Assembly: GCF_900660745.1 (NCBI RefSeq)
Contig: NZ_LR215048.1
Span: forward strand, 1,240,001 to 1,304,000
Length of the DNA: 64,000 nucleotides
Direction of reading: 5' to 3'
Source: Haploplasma axanthum
Lineage (GTDB): Bacteria; Bacillota_I; Bacilli_A; Acholeplasmatales; Acholeplasmataceae
Shown: piece by piece, positions 1 through 7,631 of the stretch
Position numbering within the stretch: the first letter of the stretch is position 1
Layout: each line of letters starts with the position of its first letter
Notes under the pieces: generated by a model
Database searches by the model: none
Told to the model about the DNA's origin: nothing
What the model saw: only the letters and a program-made list of their open reading frames with translations
Position numbers and translations under genes: made by a program

Positions 1-220
1 GAATGTGCATTTATCAGTTGCAGCAGCAGCAATTATTGCTAGATATGCATTTTTATATTCACTTCAAAAATACGGCAAGAAAATTGGTATTTCTCTTGTA
101 AAAGGAGCATCTAAAAATGCAGATATCCAAATTAATGAAATACATCAAAAATTTGGACAACAAACATTATTTAAATTAGTAAAAAAGAATTTTAAGAATG
201 TTACTAAACTAAATCTTTAA
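1..220 (+). CDS. rnhC: Ribonuclease HIII, C-terminal fragment (5' end outside window)
   Basis: The reading frame is open from the left edge to a TAA at 218-220, giving about 72 residues of the C-terminus. The stretch VHLSVAAAAIIARYAF matches the end of the RNase HII/HIII catalytic domain. The following KGASKNADIQINEI region and short tail resemble RNase HIII (RnhC), which removes RNA from RNA-DNA hybrids. The N-terminal substrate-binding domain lies outside the window, so HIII rather than HII is inferred from the tail. The end overlaps the convergent rluD gene by 17 bp, leaving no room for a terminator between them. Confidence 0.75.
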   Translation, partial: NVHLSVAAAAIIARYAFLYSLQKYGKKIGISLVKGASKNADIQINEIHQKFGQQTLFKLVKKNFKNVTKLNL

Positions 221-1121
221 TTACATCTTTAAAGTATAAGGGCAATTCTGTCTCAAAGGACATTTGCTCTTTTTTTATTGGATGCATAAAACTAATTTTA
301 TATGCATGTAAGAATTGACCACTCTTCCCAAATGCTTTTTTAGGTCCATATGTTTGGTCACCTAGTATTGGATGGCCTATTTTTGACATATGAACACGAA
401 TTTGATGAGTTCTTCCCGTTTCTAGTTCAACATCAACTAAAGAGTGATTTAAGTATTGTTCTAAAACTTTAAAATGTGTAACAGCATTTCTTCCACCTTC
501 AAGTGCTGCCATTTTTATTCTGTTGCTTGGATCACGTTTTATTGGCATATTGATTGTTCCAGTTGAATTTTCGAAAGTTCCATAAACAATAGCATAATAT
601 CCTCTAACAACTTTATGTTTACTAATATCTTTAGCTAATTCTTTGTGCGCCTCATCTGATTTAGCAACTATCATTAATCCACTTGTATCTTTATCTAATC
701 TATGAACTATTCCAGGTCTATTTTTCCCATTAATTGTACTTAATTTATCTACTTGATAAACTAATCCATTAATAAGTGTAACACCTTTGTATGAACTAGC
801 CGGATGTACAACTAAATCCTTTGGCTTATTAACAACTAATAAATCATCATCCTCGTAGATAATATCAAGATTTAAATTAACTTTTTCAATCGAATCATCA
901 ATAACTGGTGCAACTTCTATTTCAGTCATTAATATTTCATCATTTTCTCTTAATATATATCCAGTTTTGACTTTTTCGTTATTAACTAAGACATCACTTG
1001 ATTTAATCATTGTTTGAATTTTATTACGGCTTAAATCCGGAAATTTATTTAATAAGACAATATCTAATCTCAAACCAATATCTTCATTATTCAGTTGTAA
1101 TTTCTTCAATGTTTTTTCCAT
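204..1121 (-). CDS. rluD: RluD-family 23S rRNA pseudouridine synthase
   Basis: This 305-residue protein has an S4 RNA-binding domain at about residues 13-75 and a pseudouridine synthase domain from about 85. The catalytic motif HRLDKDTSGL is near residue 140, with the Asp as nucleophile, and the later RTHQIRVHM motif is intact. The family converts uridines in helix 69 or nearby positions of 23S rRNA; the exact site cannot be read here. The start lies 35 bp inside the end of lspA and has only a weak purine-rich ribosome site, which suggests translational coupling. It is the last gene of the long operon that starts behind the T-box near 7160. Confidence 0.9.
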   Translation of the reverse strand: MEKTLKKLQLNNEDIGLRLDIVLLNKFPDLSRNKIQTMIKSSDVLVNNEKVKTGYILRENDEILMTEIEVAPVIDDSIEKVNLNLDIIYEDDDLLVVNKPKDLVVHPASSYKGVTLINGLVYQVDKLSTINGKNRPGIVHRLDKDTSGLMIVAKSDEAHKELAKDISKHKVVRGYYAIVYGTFENSTGTINMPIKRDPSNRIKMAALEGGRNAVTHFKVLEQYLNHSLVDVELETGRTHQIRVHMSKIGHPILGDQTYGPKKAFGKSGQFLHAYKISFMHPIKKEQMSFETELPLYFKDVIKDLV

Positions 1122-1617
1122 TTTCTTTTTCTCTTTTTCCTTCTAAAAACAGTATATCAATAATAAATAATACAATAGCAACATTCATATAAACATCCGC
1201 TACATTAAATATAAATGGTGCAATACCAACTTTACTTAAAATATTATTTAAAATTGGCATATTAATCATATCAACTACTCCACCATCTCTAAAAAGTCTA
1301 TCAATTGCATTTCCAAATGTTCCAGCAATTAACAAAACAACTGAGAGTGAATATACTCTTTTTTTCTTAAAATCTATATGTGTAAATAAGTATCCAAAGA
1401 TACATAAAGCAACAATTGTTATTATTGCAAACAATGATTGTTTTCCATTTAACATTCCAAATGATGCACCTCTATTAATAATATAATGGAACTCAAAAAC
1501 ATTTGGAATTATTATTTTCATATAAGATTCATTTCCACCTGAAGCTAAAATGCTTACTAGTTTTATGATTTGATCAAATCCAATTAATCCAAAGATCAAT
1601 AAATAACCTAATAACAT
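1087..1617 (-). CDS. lspA: Lipoprotein signal peptidase II
   Basis: This 176-residue membrane protein has four predicted membrane helices and the two LspA signature segments: GNAIDRLFRDGGVVDM (about residues 103-118) and FNVADVYMNVA (about 137-147). The two Asp residues in them form the aspartyl protease pair. LspA cleaves the signal peptides of diacylglyceryl-modified prolipoproteins such as the three at 40.3-42.5 kb. A strong AGGAGG site precedes the ATG. The charged, Glu/Lys-rich C-terminal tail is longer than in many LspA proteins and its coding region contains the start of rluD. Confidence 0.95.
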   Translation of the reverse strand: MLLGYLLIFGLIGFDQIIKLVSILASGGNESYMKIIIPNVFEFHYIINRGASFGMLNGKQSLFAIITIVALCIFGYLFTHIDFKKKRVYSLSVVLLIAGTFGNAIDRLFRDGGVVDMINMPILNNILSKVGIAPFIFNVADVYMNVAIVLFIIDILFLEGKREKENGKNIEEITTE

Positions 1618-1626
1618 ACTAACCTC

Positions 1627-2001
1627 CTACAATAAACTCATAACAACAGCAGTAAATATCACAAGAATACTAGCTGTTAAAATGGAGTCAAATATAATAA
1701 GCAATTTAAAATTCATTTGTTCTAGTCTTTCATAATATGTTCTAATAACTTTAATATAAATAAACTGATACGTAAATGAAAAACAAATAACTAAAATAAA
1801 TATTATAATTTTTAATAAAATAATTAATGAATCAAAGATAAATAGATTATAAACTAATAACACAGGTATTAAATAAATAACTAAATTAATAGCAATTGAC
1901 CATATAGTCGCTAGTAAAACATCTTTTGTCGTTGTTGTTGAATCCATTTTAGTTTTTAGAGTTTTATATTCACTCATTAAATAAGATAATTTTTTAATCA
2001 T
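1627..2001 (-). CDS. Small membrane protein of unknown function
   Basis: This 124-residue protein is not recognised. It has a polar N-terminus of about 27 residues with a TTTTTK stretch, then about three hydrophobic segments (roughly residues 28-50, 53-80 and 102-124), with a charged loop between the second and third. Its start overlaps the stop of the PDZ-Lon-like protease gene by one base (TAATG) and it ends 9 bp before lspA, so it is co-transcribed with membrane and secretion genes. An AAGAGGT site lies about 9 bp before the ATG. No catalytic motif is visible. Confidence 0.7.
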   Translation of the reverse strand: MIKKLSYLMSEYKTLKTKMDSTTTTKDVLLATIWSIAINLVIYLIPVLLVYNLFIFDSLIILLKIIIFILVICFSFTYQFIYIKVIRTYYERLEQMNFKLLIIFDSILTASILVIFTAVVMSLL

Positions 2002-3026
2002 TATTTATTACCTCTTACATTAATAACTTTCGTAATTACATCTTCAAAACTTGAGACAGTAACAACTTCAACATTTGTTTGTTTAGATACTTGTTCTTTG
2101 ATTTCATTATATTGGCTTTCAGGAACTATAAATAAATCGACTTTAGCTTTTTTTATAGTAATAAACTTTTGTGGCAACCCACCAATTTTACCAACAGTTG
2201 AATTTGAATCCATTTCAATTGTTCCTGTTCCTGCAATTTTTAGATTATCAAACTTTATATCTAAAAGTGAAGTATAGATTGCAAGTGTTTGAATCATCCC
2301 ACCACTTGGGCCACCTACATTTCCTTGATCCTTAGTTCCATTATAGGATGGTGTCGCACTATTAATTTTATAATTTGGATAAAATTGAATTCTCTGATTA
2401 TTTTTAACATTTATCTTAATCTCTTCTTTATTTCTTAAAACATTAAAACTATAGTCTTTATTTGTATCTATCACTGTTAAGTAGTTTTCATTTAAGATTT
2501 CAAGATTATTTAAAAAACTTATATAATCATTATTATTAAATTTACTATCATTAATCCCAATAATTAAATCACCAATTTTTAAATCCGGATTATTTGTTCC
2601 ATAAACACTTAGACCTTCTAAACTATAATCAATTGTAACATTTGAATTAACTTTATTAGCATAAGTATAAGCTGTTATAATTGCATTATTATTAGAACTA
2701 TCATGAGAAATCTTACCACGTAATGATAATTCATTGCGTGATAGACTCTTTTCATATTCACTTTCAGTAAAAAAATCATAGTTTTTATTATCTTCAATTA
2801 GCCATTTTTGAAAAATAGATATTTTTTGCCAACTATAAACAGCAACAGTATTTATATCATTTTCAAATTCTTTTCCTTCAATCTTATATACATTAGCAGT
2901 CTTCATTACTTCTCCAGGTGTTATTGCACTATATCCACTTGGAGCAATCAGCATAAAGACAATATATACGTATGCAAAACTAAAAATTATAATCCATTTC
3001 TTATATTTATTTAGGATTTTTAACAT
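2001..3026 (-). CDS. PDZ / Lon-like serine protease, YlbL type
   Basis: The protein has one N-terminal membrane anchor (about residues 10-30), a degenerate PDZ region (about 125-200) and a C-terminal Lon-type protease domain. GGPSGGMIQTL holds the catalytic Ser, and the AGTGTIEMD...GKIGGLPQKF segment holds the Lys of the Ser-Lys dyad. This matches Bacillus YlbL-like membrane-anchored proteases. The ATG at 3026 is chosen because GGAGAG lies about 8 bp upstream; an earlier in-frame start at 3074 has no ribosome site. It overlaps the dCMP deaminase gene by 20 bp. Substrate unknown. Confidence 0.85.
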   Translation of the reverse strand: MLKILNKYKKWIIIFSFAYVYIVFMLIAPSGYSAITPGEVMKTANVYKIEGKEFENDINTVAVYSWQKISIFQKWLIEDNKNYDFFTESEYEKSLSRNELSLRGKISHDSSNNNAIITAYTYANKVNSNVTIDYSLEGLSVYGTNNPDLKIGDLIIGINDSKFNNNDYISFLNNLEILNENYLTVIDTNKDYSFNVLRNKEEIKINVKNNQRIQFYPNYKINSATPSYNGTKDQGNVGGPSGGMIQTLAIYTSLLDIKFDNLKIAGTGTIEMDSNSTVGKIGGLPQKFITIKKAKVDLFIVPESQYNEIKEQVSKQTNVEVVTVSSFEDVITKVINVRGNK

Positions 3027-3486
3027 AAATAATCTCTCCAAACTCCATTTGGCGGTATTTAACACCTGCTGCATCTAACATTTTTAAAGCAGCTTTATGT
3101 GACTCAGTATTTTTATACTTGTTTGATGCATAAACAATTTCTTTAATTCCACTTTGAATTATTAATTTTGTACATTCATGACATGGAAATAATGTTACAT
3201 AAACTGTTGAACCTGAAACAGTAGTTCGTGCATTTAAGATAGCATTTGCTTCTGCATGAACAACATACGCATATTTAGTATCAACAACTCCACCTTCTTT
3301 TTCCCAAGGAAATGTATCATCACTTGCTCCTCTTGGGAAACCATTGTATCCAATACTAATAATTCGTTTTTCATCATTAACAATACATGCACCAACTTGT
3401 GTATTTGGATCTTTACTTCTTTGAGCAGATAAACTTGCTACTCCCATAAAATATTCTTCCCAAGATAGATACTCGCTTCGCTTCAT
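3007..3486 (-). CDS. comEB: dCMP deaminase (ComEB-like)
   Basis: This 159-residue zinc cytidine/deoxycytidylate deaminase carries HAEANAI (His ligand and catalytic Glu) and PCHECTK (two Cys ligands). The N-terminal SAQRSKDPNTQVGA segment is typical of dCMP deaminases. It makes dUMP, the substrate of ThyA, from dCMP, so it feeds the thymidylate pathway completed by thyA and folA at 20.4-21.7 kb. It overlaps aspS by one base (TAATG). ComEB is the name of the Bacillus homologue encoded next to competence genes; no competence genes are visible here. Confidence 0.92.
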   Translation of the reverse strand: MKRSEYLSWEEYFMGVASLSAQRSKDPNTQVGACIVNDEKRIISIGYNGFPRGASDDTFPWEKEGGVVDTKYAYVVHAEANAILNARTTVSGSTVYVTLFPCHECTKLIIQSGIKEIVYASNKYKNTESHKAALKMLDAAGVKYRQMEFGEIIYVKNPK

Positions 3487-5192
3487 TATTTAGATACCTT
3501 AATACTTAATTCAACCAATTGTTCTTCTTCAACAAAATTTGGAGCCTCCATCATTAAGTCTCTCGCATTTTGTGTTTTAGGGAATGCAATAACATCTCTA
3601 ATATTATCAGTCTTAGTCATAAGCATTACAAGTCTATCAAGACCTAATGCTATACCTCCATGAGGTGGAGTTCCGTATTGTAATGCATTTACAAAGAATC
3701 CAAATCTTTGTTTAATTTCTTCATCTGTAAATCCTAATGTTTTAAACATTAAATCTTGCATCTCTTTATTATGAATTCTAATTGATCCACCACCAAGTTC
3801 ATAGCCATTTAAAACAACGTCATATGCACGTGCTAAAGCATTTTTAGGGTCATTTCTTAAAGCATCAATACTGTTTGGTGCTGTAAATGGATGATGCATA
3901 GCAAAGAATCTTTTCGCTTCTTCGTCATATTCTAATAATGGCCAATTAATAACCCATAAGAAGTTAAATTTATTTGAATCAATCAAATTAAGATCTCTTG
4001 CTACTTGGTTTCTTAATGCACCTAAACTATTTGAAACATTGCTGAAATCACCTGGAACTAAAAAGAGAATTTCATTTTCTTTCAATCCTAAACTTAATAA
4101 CTCTTCACTAGTCAAATTTTTCACAATGCTACCGGCAAATTCACCATCTTGTAGTTTAATAAATGCTAGTGCTTTACCATGATTTTTCTTAACTAAGTGA
4201 GTTAGTTCATCTATTTTTTTGCGTGTATAATATTTTGCATCATTTGCACTAATACCAGCAATGTATTCTTCATTTTCAAATAATGGAACATTAGTTTCAC
4301 TAAATGTTTTAGTATAGTCTTTAATTAGCATTTCAAATCTTGTATCAGGTTTGTCAGAACCATAGAATTTAATTGCATCGCTATATTCCATTCTTTCAAA
4401 TGGAACTTTAATATCTAAATCTAAAACTTTTTTAAAAGTATTTTTTAAAAGTTTTTCAATTAATGTTTGAATTTCAACTTCACTTAAAAATGATGCTTCA
4501 ATATCTATTTGTGAAAATTCAGGTTGTCTATCTGCTCTTAAATCTTCGTCTCTAAAACATTTAGTAAATTGGAAGTATTTTTCAAATCCTGCAACCATAA
4601 ATAATTGTTTATACATTTGAGGTGATTGTGGTAATGCATAAAATTGCCCTTCATGTATTCTTGATGGAACTAAATAGTCTCTAGCTCCTTCAGGTGTTGA
4701 ACGACCAAGAATTGGAGTTTCTAATTCATAAAATCCTTCTTTAACTAAAACTTCTCTTGCTGCTTGAATAATTTCATGACGTTTCAATAAATAACTTTGC
4801 ACCTTTGGTCTTCTAAGATCTAGATAACGATATTTTAATCTTGTTTCTTCTAAAATATTTTCATCATCACTAATAATGATTGGTGGTTGACTTGCTGTAT
4901 TTAAAATATTTAATTCAGATACTAAAACTTCAATATCACCAGTTGATATATTCTTATTTTTACTTTGACGTTCAATAACTTTTCCTTTAACTTCAATAAC
5001 ATATTCATTTTTTAATTTGTTTGCTTCTGCAAATAATGTATCTGGGAATGTTAATTGTGTTATTCCAAATCTATCTCTTAAGTCAACAAACATCAAACTC
5101 CCTAAATTACGTGCTTTTGCAACCCATCCGTTTAAAACTACATTTTCGCCAACATTTTTAATTGTCAATTCATGATTATAATGTGTTCTCAT
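3486..5192 (-). CDS. aspS: Aspartyl-tRNA synthetase
   Basis: This 568-residue class II synthetase of bacterial type has an N-terminal OB-fold anticodon-binding domain (about residues 1-105), class II motif 2 (FRDEDLRADRQPEF), the GAD insertion domain (about 280-410) and motif 3 (GIALGLDRLVML). It charges tRNA-Asp in the cytoplasm. Its ATG overlaps the hisS TGA as ATGA, so the two synthetases are translationally coupled, the usual hisS-aspS order in Firmicutes. Expression is expected to follow the T-box leader upstream of the GNAT gene. Confidence 0.97.
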   Translation of the reverse strand: MRTHYNHELTIKNVGENVVLNGWVAKARNLGSLMFVDLRDRFGITQLTFPDTLFAEANKLKNEYVIEVKGKVIERQSKNKNISTGDIEVLVSELNILNTASQPPIIISDDENILEETRLKYRYLDLRRPKVQSYLLKRHEIIQAAREVLVKEGFYELETPILGRSTPEGARDYLVPSRIHEGQFYALPQSPQMYKQLFMVAGFEKYFQFTKCFRDEDLRADRQPEFSQIDIEASFLSEVEIQTLIEKLLKNTFKKVLDLDIKVPFERMEYSDAIKFYGSDKPDTRFEMLIKDYTKTFSETNVPLFENEEYIAGISANDAKYYTRKKIDELTHLVKKNHGKALAFIKLQDGEFAGSIVKNLTSEELLSLGLKENEILFLVPGDFSNVSNSLGALRNQVARDLNLIDSNKFNFLWVINWPLLEYDEEAKRFFAMHHPFTAPNSIDALRNDPKNALARAYDVVLNGYELGGGSIRIHNKEMQDLMFKTLGFTDEEIKQRFGFFVNALQYGTPPHGGIALGLDRLVMLMTKTDNIRDVIAFPKTQNARDLMMEAPNFVEEEQLVELSIKVSK

Positions 5193-6460
5193 TTTAAATT
5201 CTCCAATTCATTTTTAATTGTTTCATATATTTTTTGATTTTCAACAGTAACTTGTTTTTCAGTTTTAGTATTTTTAATTGTGACAGTATTATTTTTAACT
5301 TCATCTTCACCAACAATGACAAGTACTTTAGCATTTTTATTAATTGCTTTTTTTAATTGTGCTTTAAAAGATTTATTATCAAATTCAATATCAACGGTTA
5401 AACCTTTATTTCTAAGTCCATTTAATATTTTTGTACCATATATTTTTTCATTTTCACCAAAAGTTATTACAAATACATCTAAATTATCTTCTTCATTTGG
5501 AAGAACATTTTCATATTCTAAAGCCAGCAATAGTCTTTCCATTCCAAATGCTACACCAATTGCACTAGTTTTTGGTCCTCCTAGTTCAGAAACTAAATTT
5601 TCATACCTACCGCCACCACCAAGAACATTTTGAGCACCAAAACCTTCAATTTGTGCTTTAACTTCAAAGACGATTTCACTATAATAATCTAGACCTCTCA
5701 CTAAGGTATTATTAACCTGATAAACTATATTAAATGCTTCTAAATATTTTATTACATCTTCAAAATATTTCTTAGATTCATCACTTAAATAATCAATCGG
5801 TTTAGGAGCATTTTTAACTATCTCTTGATCTTTACTATCTTTACTATCTAAAATCCTTAAAGGATTTTTAATTAATCTTTCTTTTGAATCAAATGATAAT
5901 TCTTCCTTGAATGGCGTTAGATAGTTAATTAATGCTTCTTGATACTTCATTCTTGAATCAACATCACCAATTGAATTCAATTCAATAACAACATTCTTTA
6001 ATCCTAAACTTGAGATAAAGTCACTTGACATCGCGATAACTTCTGCATCTAAAAGAGGACTCTTTGAACCAATCGCTTCAATACCAAATTGCATAAACTG
6101 TCTATAACGACCTTTTTGAGGACGCTCATATCTAAACATTGCTTCAATGTAGTATGCTTTAATTAAATCATTTTGAGCATATAACTTATTTTCAACATAT
6201 GATCTAATTACACCAGCTGTTCCTTCTGGTCTAAGTGTTACTTCACGATTCCCTTTATCAATAAAATTATACGTTTCTTTAGTAACCATATCAGATAATT
6301 CTGTTTCTCTATGAATTACACCACTATATTCCATTATTGGTGTTCTAATTTCTTTAAAATTATATTTTTTTGTTATTTCTCGAATTTTTTGTTCTAAATA
6401 TTGCCATTTATATGATTCATTCGGAAGTACATCATAAGTACCTTTAACTTTGTTTATCAT
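5189..6460 (-). CDS. hisS: Histidyl-tRNA synthetase
   Basis: The 423-residue class II synthetase begins KVKGTYDVLPNES, as HisRS usually does. It contains class II motif 2 (FRYERPQKGRYRQF), the histidine-specific RGLDYYSEIVFEV motif and motif 3 (SAIGVAFGMERLL), followed by a C-terminal anticodon-binding domain. The start at 6460 is preferred because AAAGGAG lies about 10 bp upstream; the extended start at 6487 has no such site and lies inside the GNAT gene. The gene overlaps GNAT by 17 bp and ends in TGA, which is direct evidence that TGA is a stop codon here. Confidence 0.97.
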   Translation of the reverse strand: MINKVKGTYDVLPNESYKWQYLEQKIREITKKYNFKEIRTPIMEYSGVIHRETELSDMVTKETYNFIDKGNREVTLRPEGTAGVIRSYVENKLYAQNDLIKAYYIEAMFRYERPQKGRYRQFMQFGIEAIGSKSPLLDAEVIAMSSDFISSLGLKNVVIELNSIGDVDSRMKYQEALINYLTPFKEELSFDSKERLIKNPLRILDSKDSKDQEIVKNAPKPIDYLSDESKKYFEDVIKYLEAFNIVYQVNNTLVRGLDYYSEIVFEVKAQIEGFGAQNVLGGGGRYENLVSELGGPKTSAIGVAFGMERLLLALEYENVLPNEEDNLDVFVITFGENEKIYGTKILNGLRNKGLTVDIEFDNKSFKAQLKKAINKNAKVLVIVGEDEVKNNTVTIKNTKTEKQVTVENQKIYETIKNELENLK

Positions 6461-6998
6461 TATAGTAATCTCCTTTATCCATTTCATAGTACATTACGTC
6501 TACATGTTCATTTTTTTGTTGTAAAAAATAATTATAAATTGTGTATTTATATTTAAAGTTGTTCTTTTCAATTACTCTTTTTGAGCCCAAATTACTAACC
6601 ATATGTGAAATGCCAATAACATCGAATCTTAATTCCTCAAATCCTATTTTGACTATCTCCTTAAGGGCTAATGTCATTATTCCTTTTCCCCAATATTTTG
6701 GATTCATAAAGTATCCAATTTCAGGTGGATCAGTTTCATTATCAAGTAAATAGTCAATGACTCCTATTACCTTTTTATTCTGCTTATCAACAATTACAAA
6801 ACTAGCTGGTAAACCTTGTTTTATTTTAGCAAGATAAAATTTTTTTATAACCATTTTTGTTTCCTTAACATTTGTATGACTATTCCATGTTAAGTATTTA
6901 GTTACCTCATTATTCTTTGAAAAATCATATAGTTCTTTTGCATCACGAACTTTAACTTTTCTTAAATAATAATCCTCATTTAATACATATTTTTTCAT
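6444..6998 (-). CDS. RimJ/RimL-type GNAT N-acetyltransferase
   Basis: This 184-residue protein has the GNAT fold. The acetyl-CoA-binding motif is near residues 98-125 (MNPKYWGKGIMTLALKEIV), followed by the SNLGSKRVIEKNNFKY segment seen in RimJ/RimL-type enzymes. The substrate is not predictable and could be a ribosomal protein, an antibiotic or a metabolite. An AGGAGGAAC site sits before the ATG. It is the first gene after the T-box terminator and overlaps hisS, so an acetyltransferase is placed under tRNA-responsive control ahead of the two synthetases. Confidence 0.8.
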   Translation of the reverse strand: MKKYVLNEDYYLRKVKVRDAKELYDFSKNNEVTKYLTWNSHTNVKETKMVIKKFYLAKIKQGLPASFVIVDKQNKKVIGVIDYLLDNETDPPEIGYFMNPKYWGKGIMTLALKEIVKIGFEELRFDVIGISHMVSNLGSKRVIEKNNFKYKYTIYNYFLQQKNEHVDVMYYEMDKGDYYNDKQS

Positions 6999-7014
6999 AT
7001 GTTCCTCCTAAAAT

Positions 7015-7158
7015 AAAAAAACGTCCCTAAAAAATCTAAGGACGTAAAATACGCGGTACCACCTTAGTTCTGAAATTCTTTCAGCCCTCTAAATCATAAT
7101 TGTCTCCAAAGGTGTCACAGTTGTTTCCAACATCCTAATTCACAGACTATTTATTTAT
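7015..7158 (-). promoter_or_regulatory. T-box leader with shortened stem I, upstream of GNAT-hisS-aspS
   Basis: The minus strand carries the T-box sequence AAGGTGGTACCGCG at 7065-7052. It is followed by a 9-bp terminator hairpin (ACGTCCTTA pairing with the segment ending GGGACGT) and a run of T at 7045-7015. A competing antiterminator can form because CTAAGG before the T-box pairs with CCTTAG in the terminator. Stem III (CTGAAA/TTTCAG) is clear. Stem I is only about 46 nt (7147-7102), closed by GTCT/AGAC and capped by a GTTG-GAAA-CAAC hairpin. The specifier loop reads TGTGACA, so GAC (Asp, 7116-7114) followed by A is the best specifier; CAC (His, 7114-7112) overlaps it. Confidence 0.9.
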
Positions 7159-7164
7159 ATTAAT

Positions 7165-7193
7165 ATTTTATATTAAACAAGATACTTTGTCAA
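7165..7193 (-). promoter_or_regulatory. Promoter of the T-box operon
   Basis: TTGACA at 7193-7188, a 17-bp spacer and TAAAAT at 7170-7165 form a near-consensus housekeeping promoter. It starts immediately after the dtd stop codon and places the transcript start at about 7158, just before the T-box stem I. Confidence 0.85.
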
Positions 7194-7631
7194 TTATAAG
7201 TTTTCAAGAATGATTGTTACTGGACCATCATTTACAGATTCAACTTGCATATCAGCTCCAAAAACACCAGTTTCAACATTAAACGAATTCTTTAAAGTAT
7301 CAATGAATAACTCATATAACGGAATAGCAACTTCAGGTCGTGCAGCTTCAATAAATGAAGGTCTATTACCTTTTTTAGCATCACCATACAAAGTAAACTG
7401 TGAGACTATTAGAAAATCGCCATTAACACTTTTAATATCTTTATTCATCTTACCATCTTCATCTTCAAAAACACGTAAATTAGATATCTTATTAACATAT
7501 TTAAAAACATCATTTTTTGTATCATTAATATGAATTCCTAAATATACTAAAAAACCTTTTTCAATCGAACCAACAATTTCATTATTAATTTTTACATTTG
7601 CTTTTTTAACTCTTTGAATAACTAATTTCAT
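7194..7631 (-). CDS. dtd: D-aminoacyl-tRNA deacylase
   Basis: This 145-residue DTD protein has the family motifs SQFTL (about residues 78-82, within LIVSQFTLYGDAKKGNRPSF) and NDGPVT near the C-terminus. It removes D-amino acids (and Gly) mischarged on tRNAs. Its start overlaps the rel stop (ATGA), and rel-dtd adjacency is common in Firmicutes. The promoter of the T-box operon begins at its stop codon. Confidence 0.95.
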   Translation of the reverse strand: MKLVIQRVKKANVKINNEIVGSIEKGFLVYLGIHINDTKNDVFKYVNKISNLRVFEDEDGKMNKDIKSVNGDFLIVSQFTLYGDAKKGNRPSFIEAARPEVAIPLYELFIDTLKNSFNVETGVFGADMQVESVNDGPVTIILENL

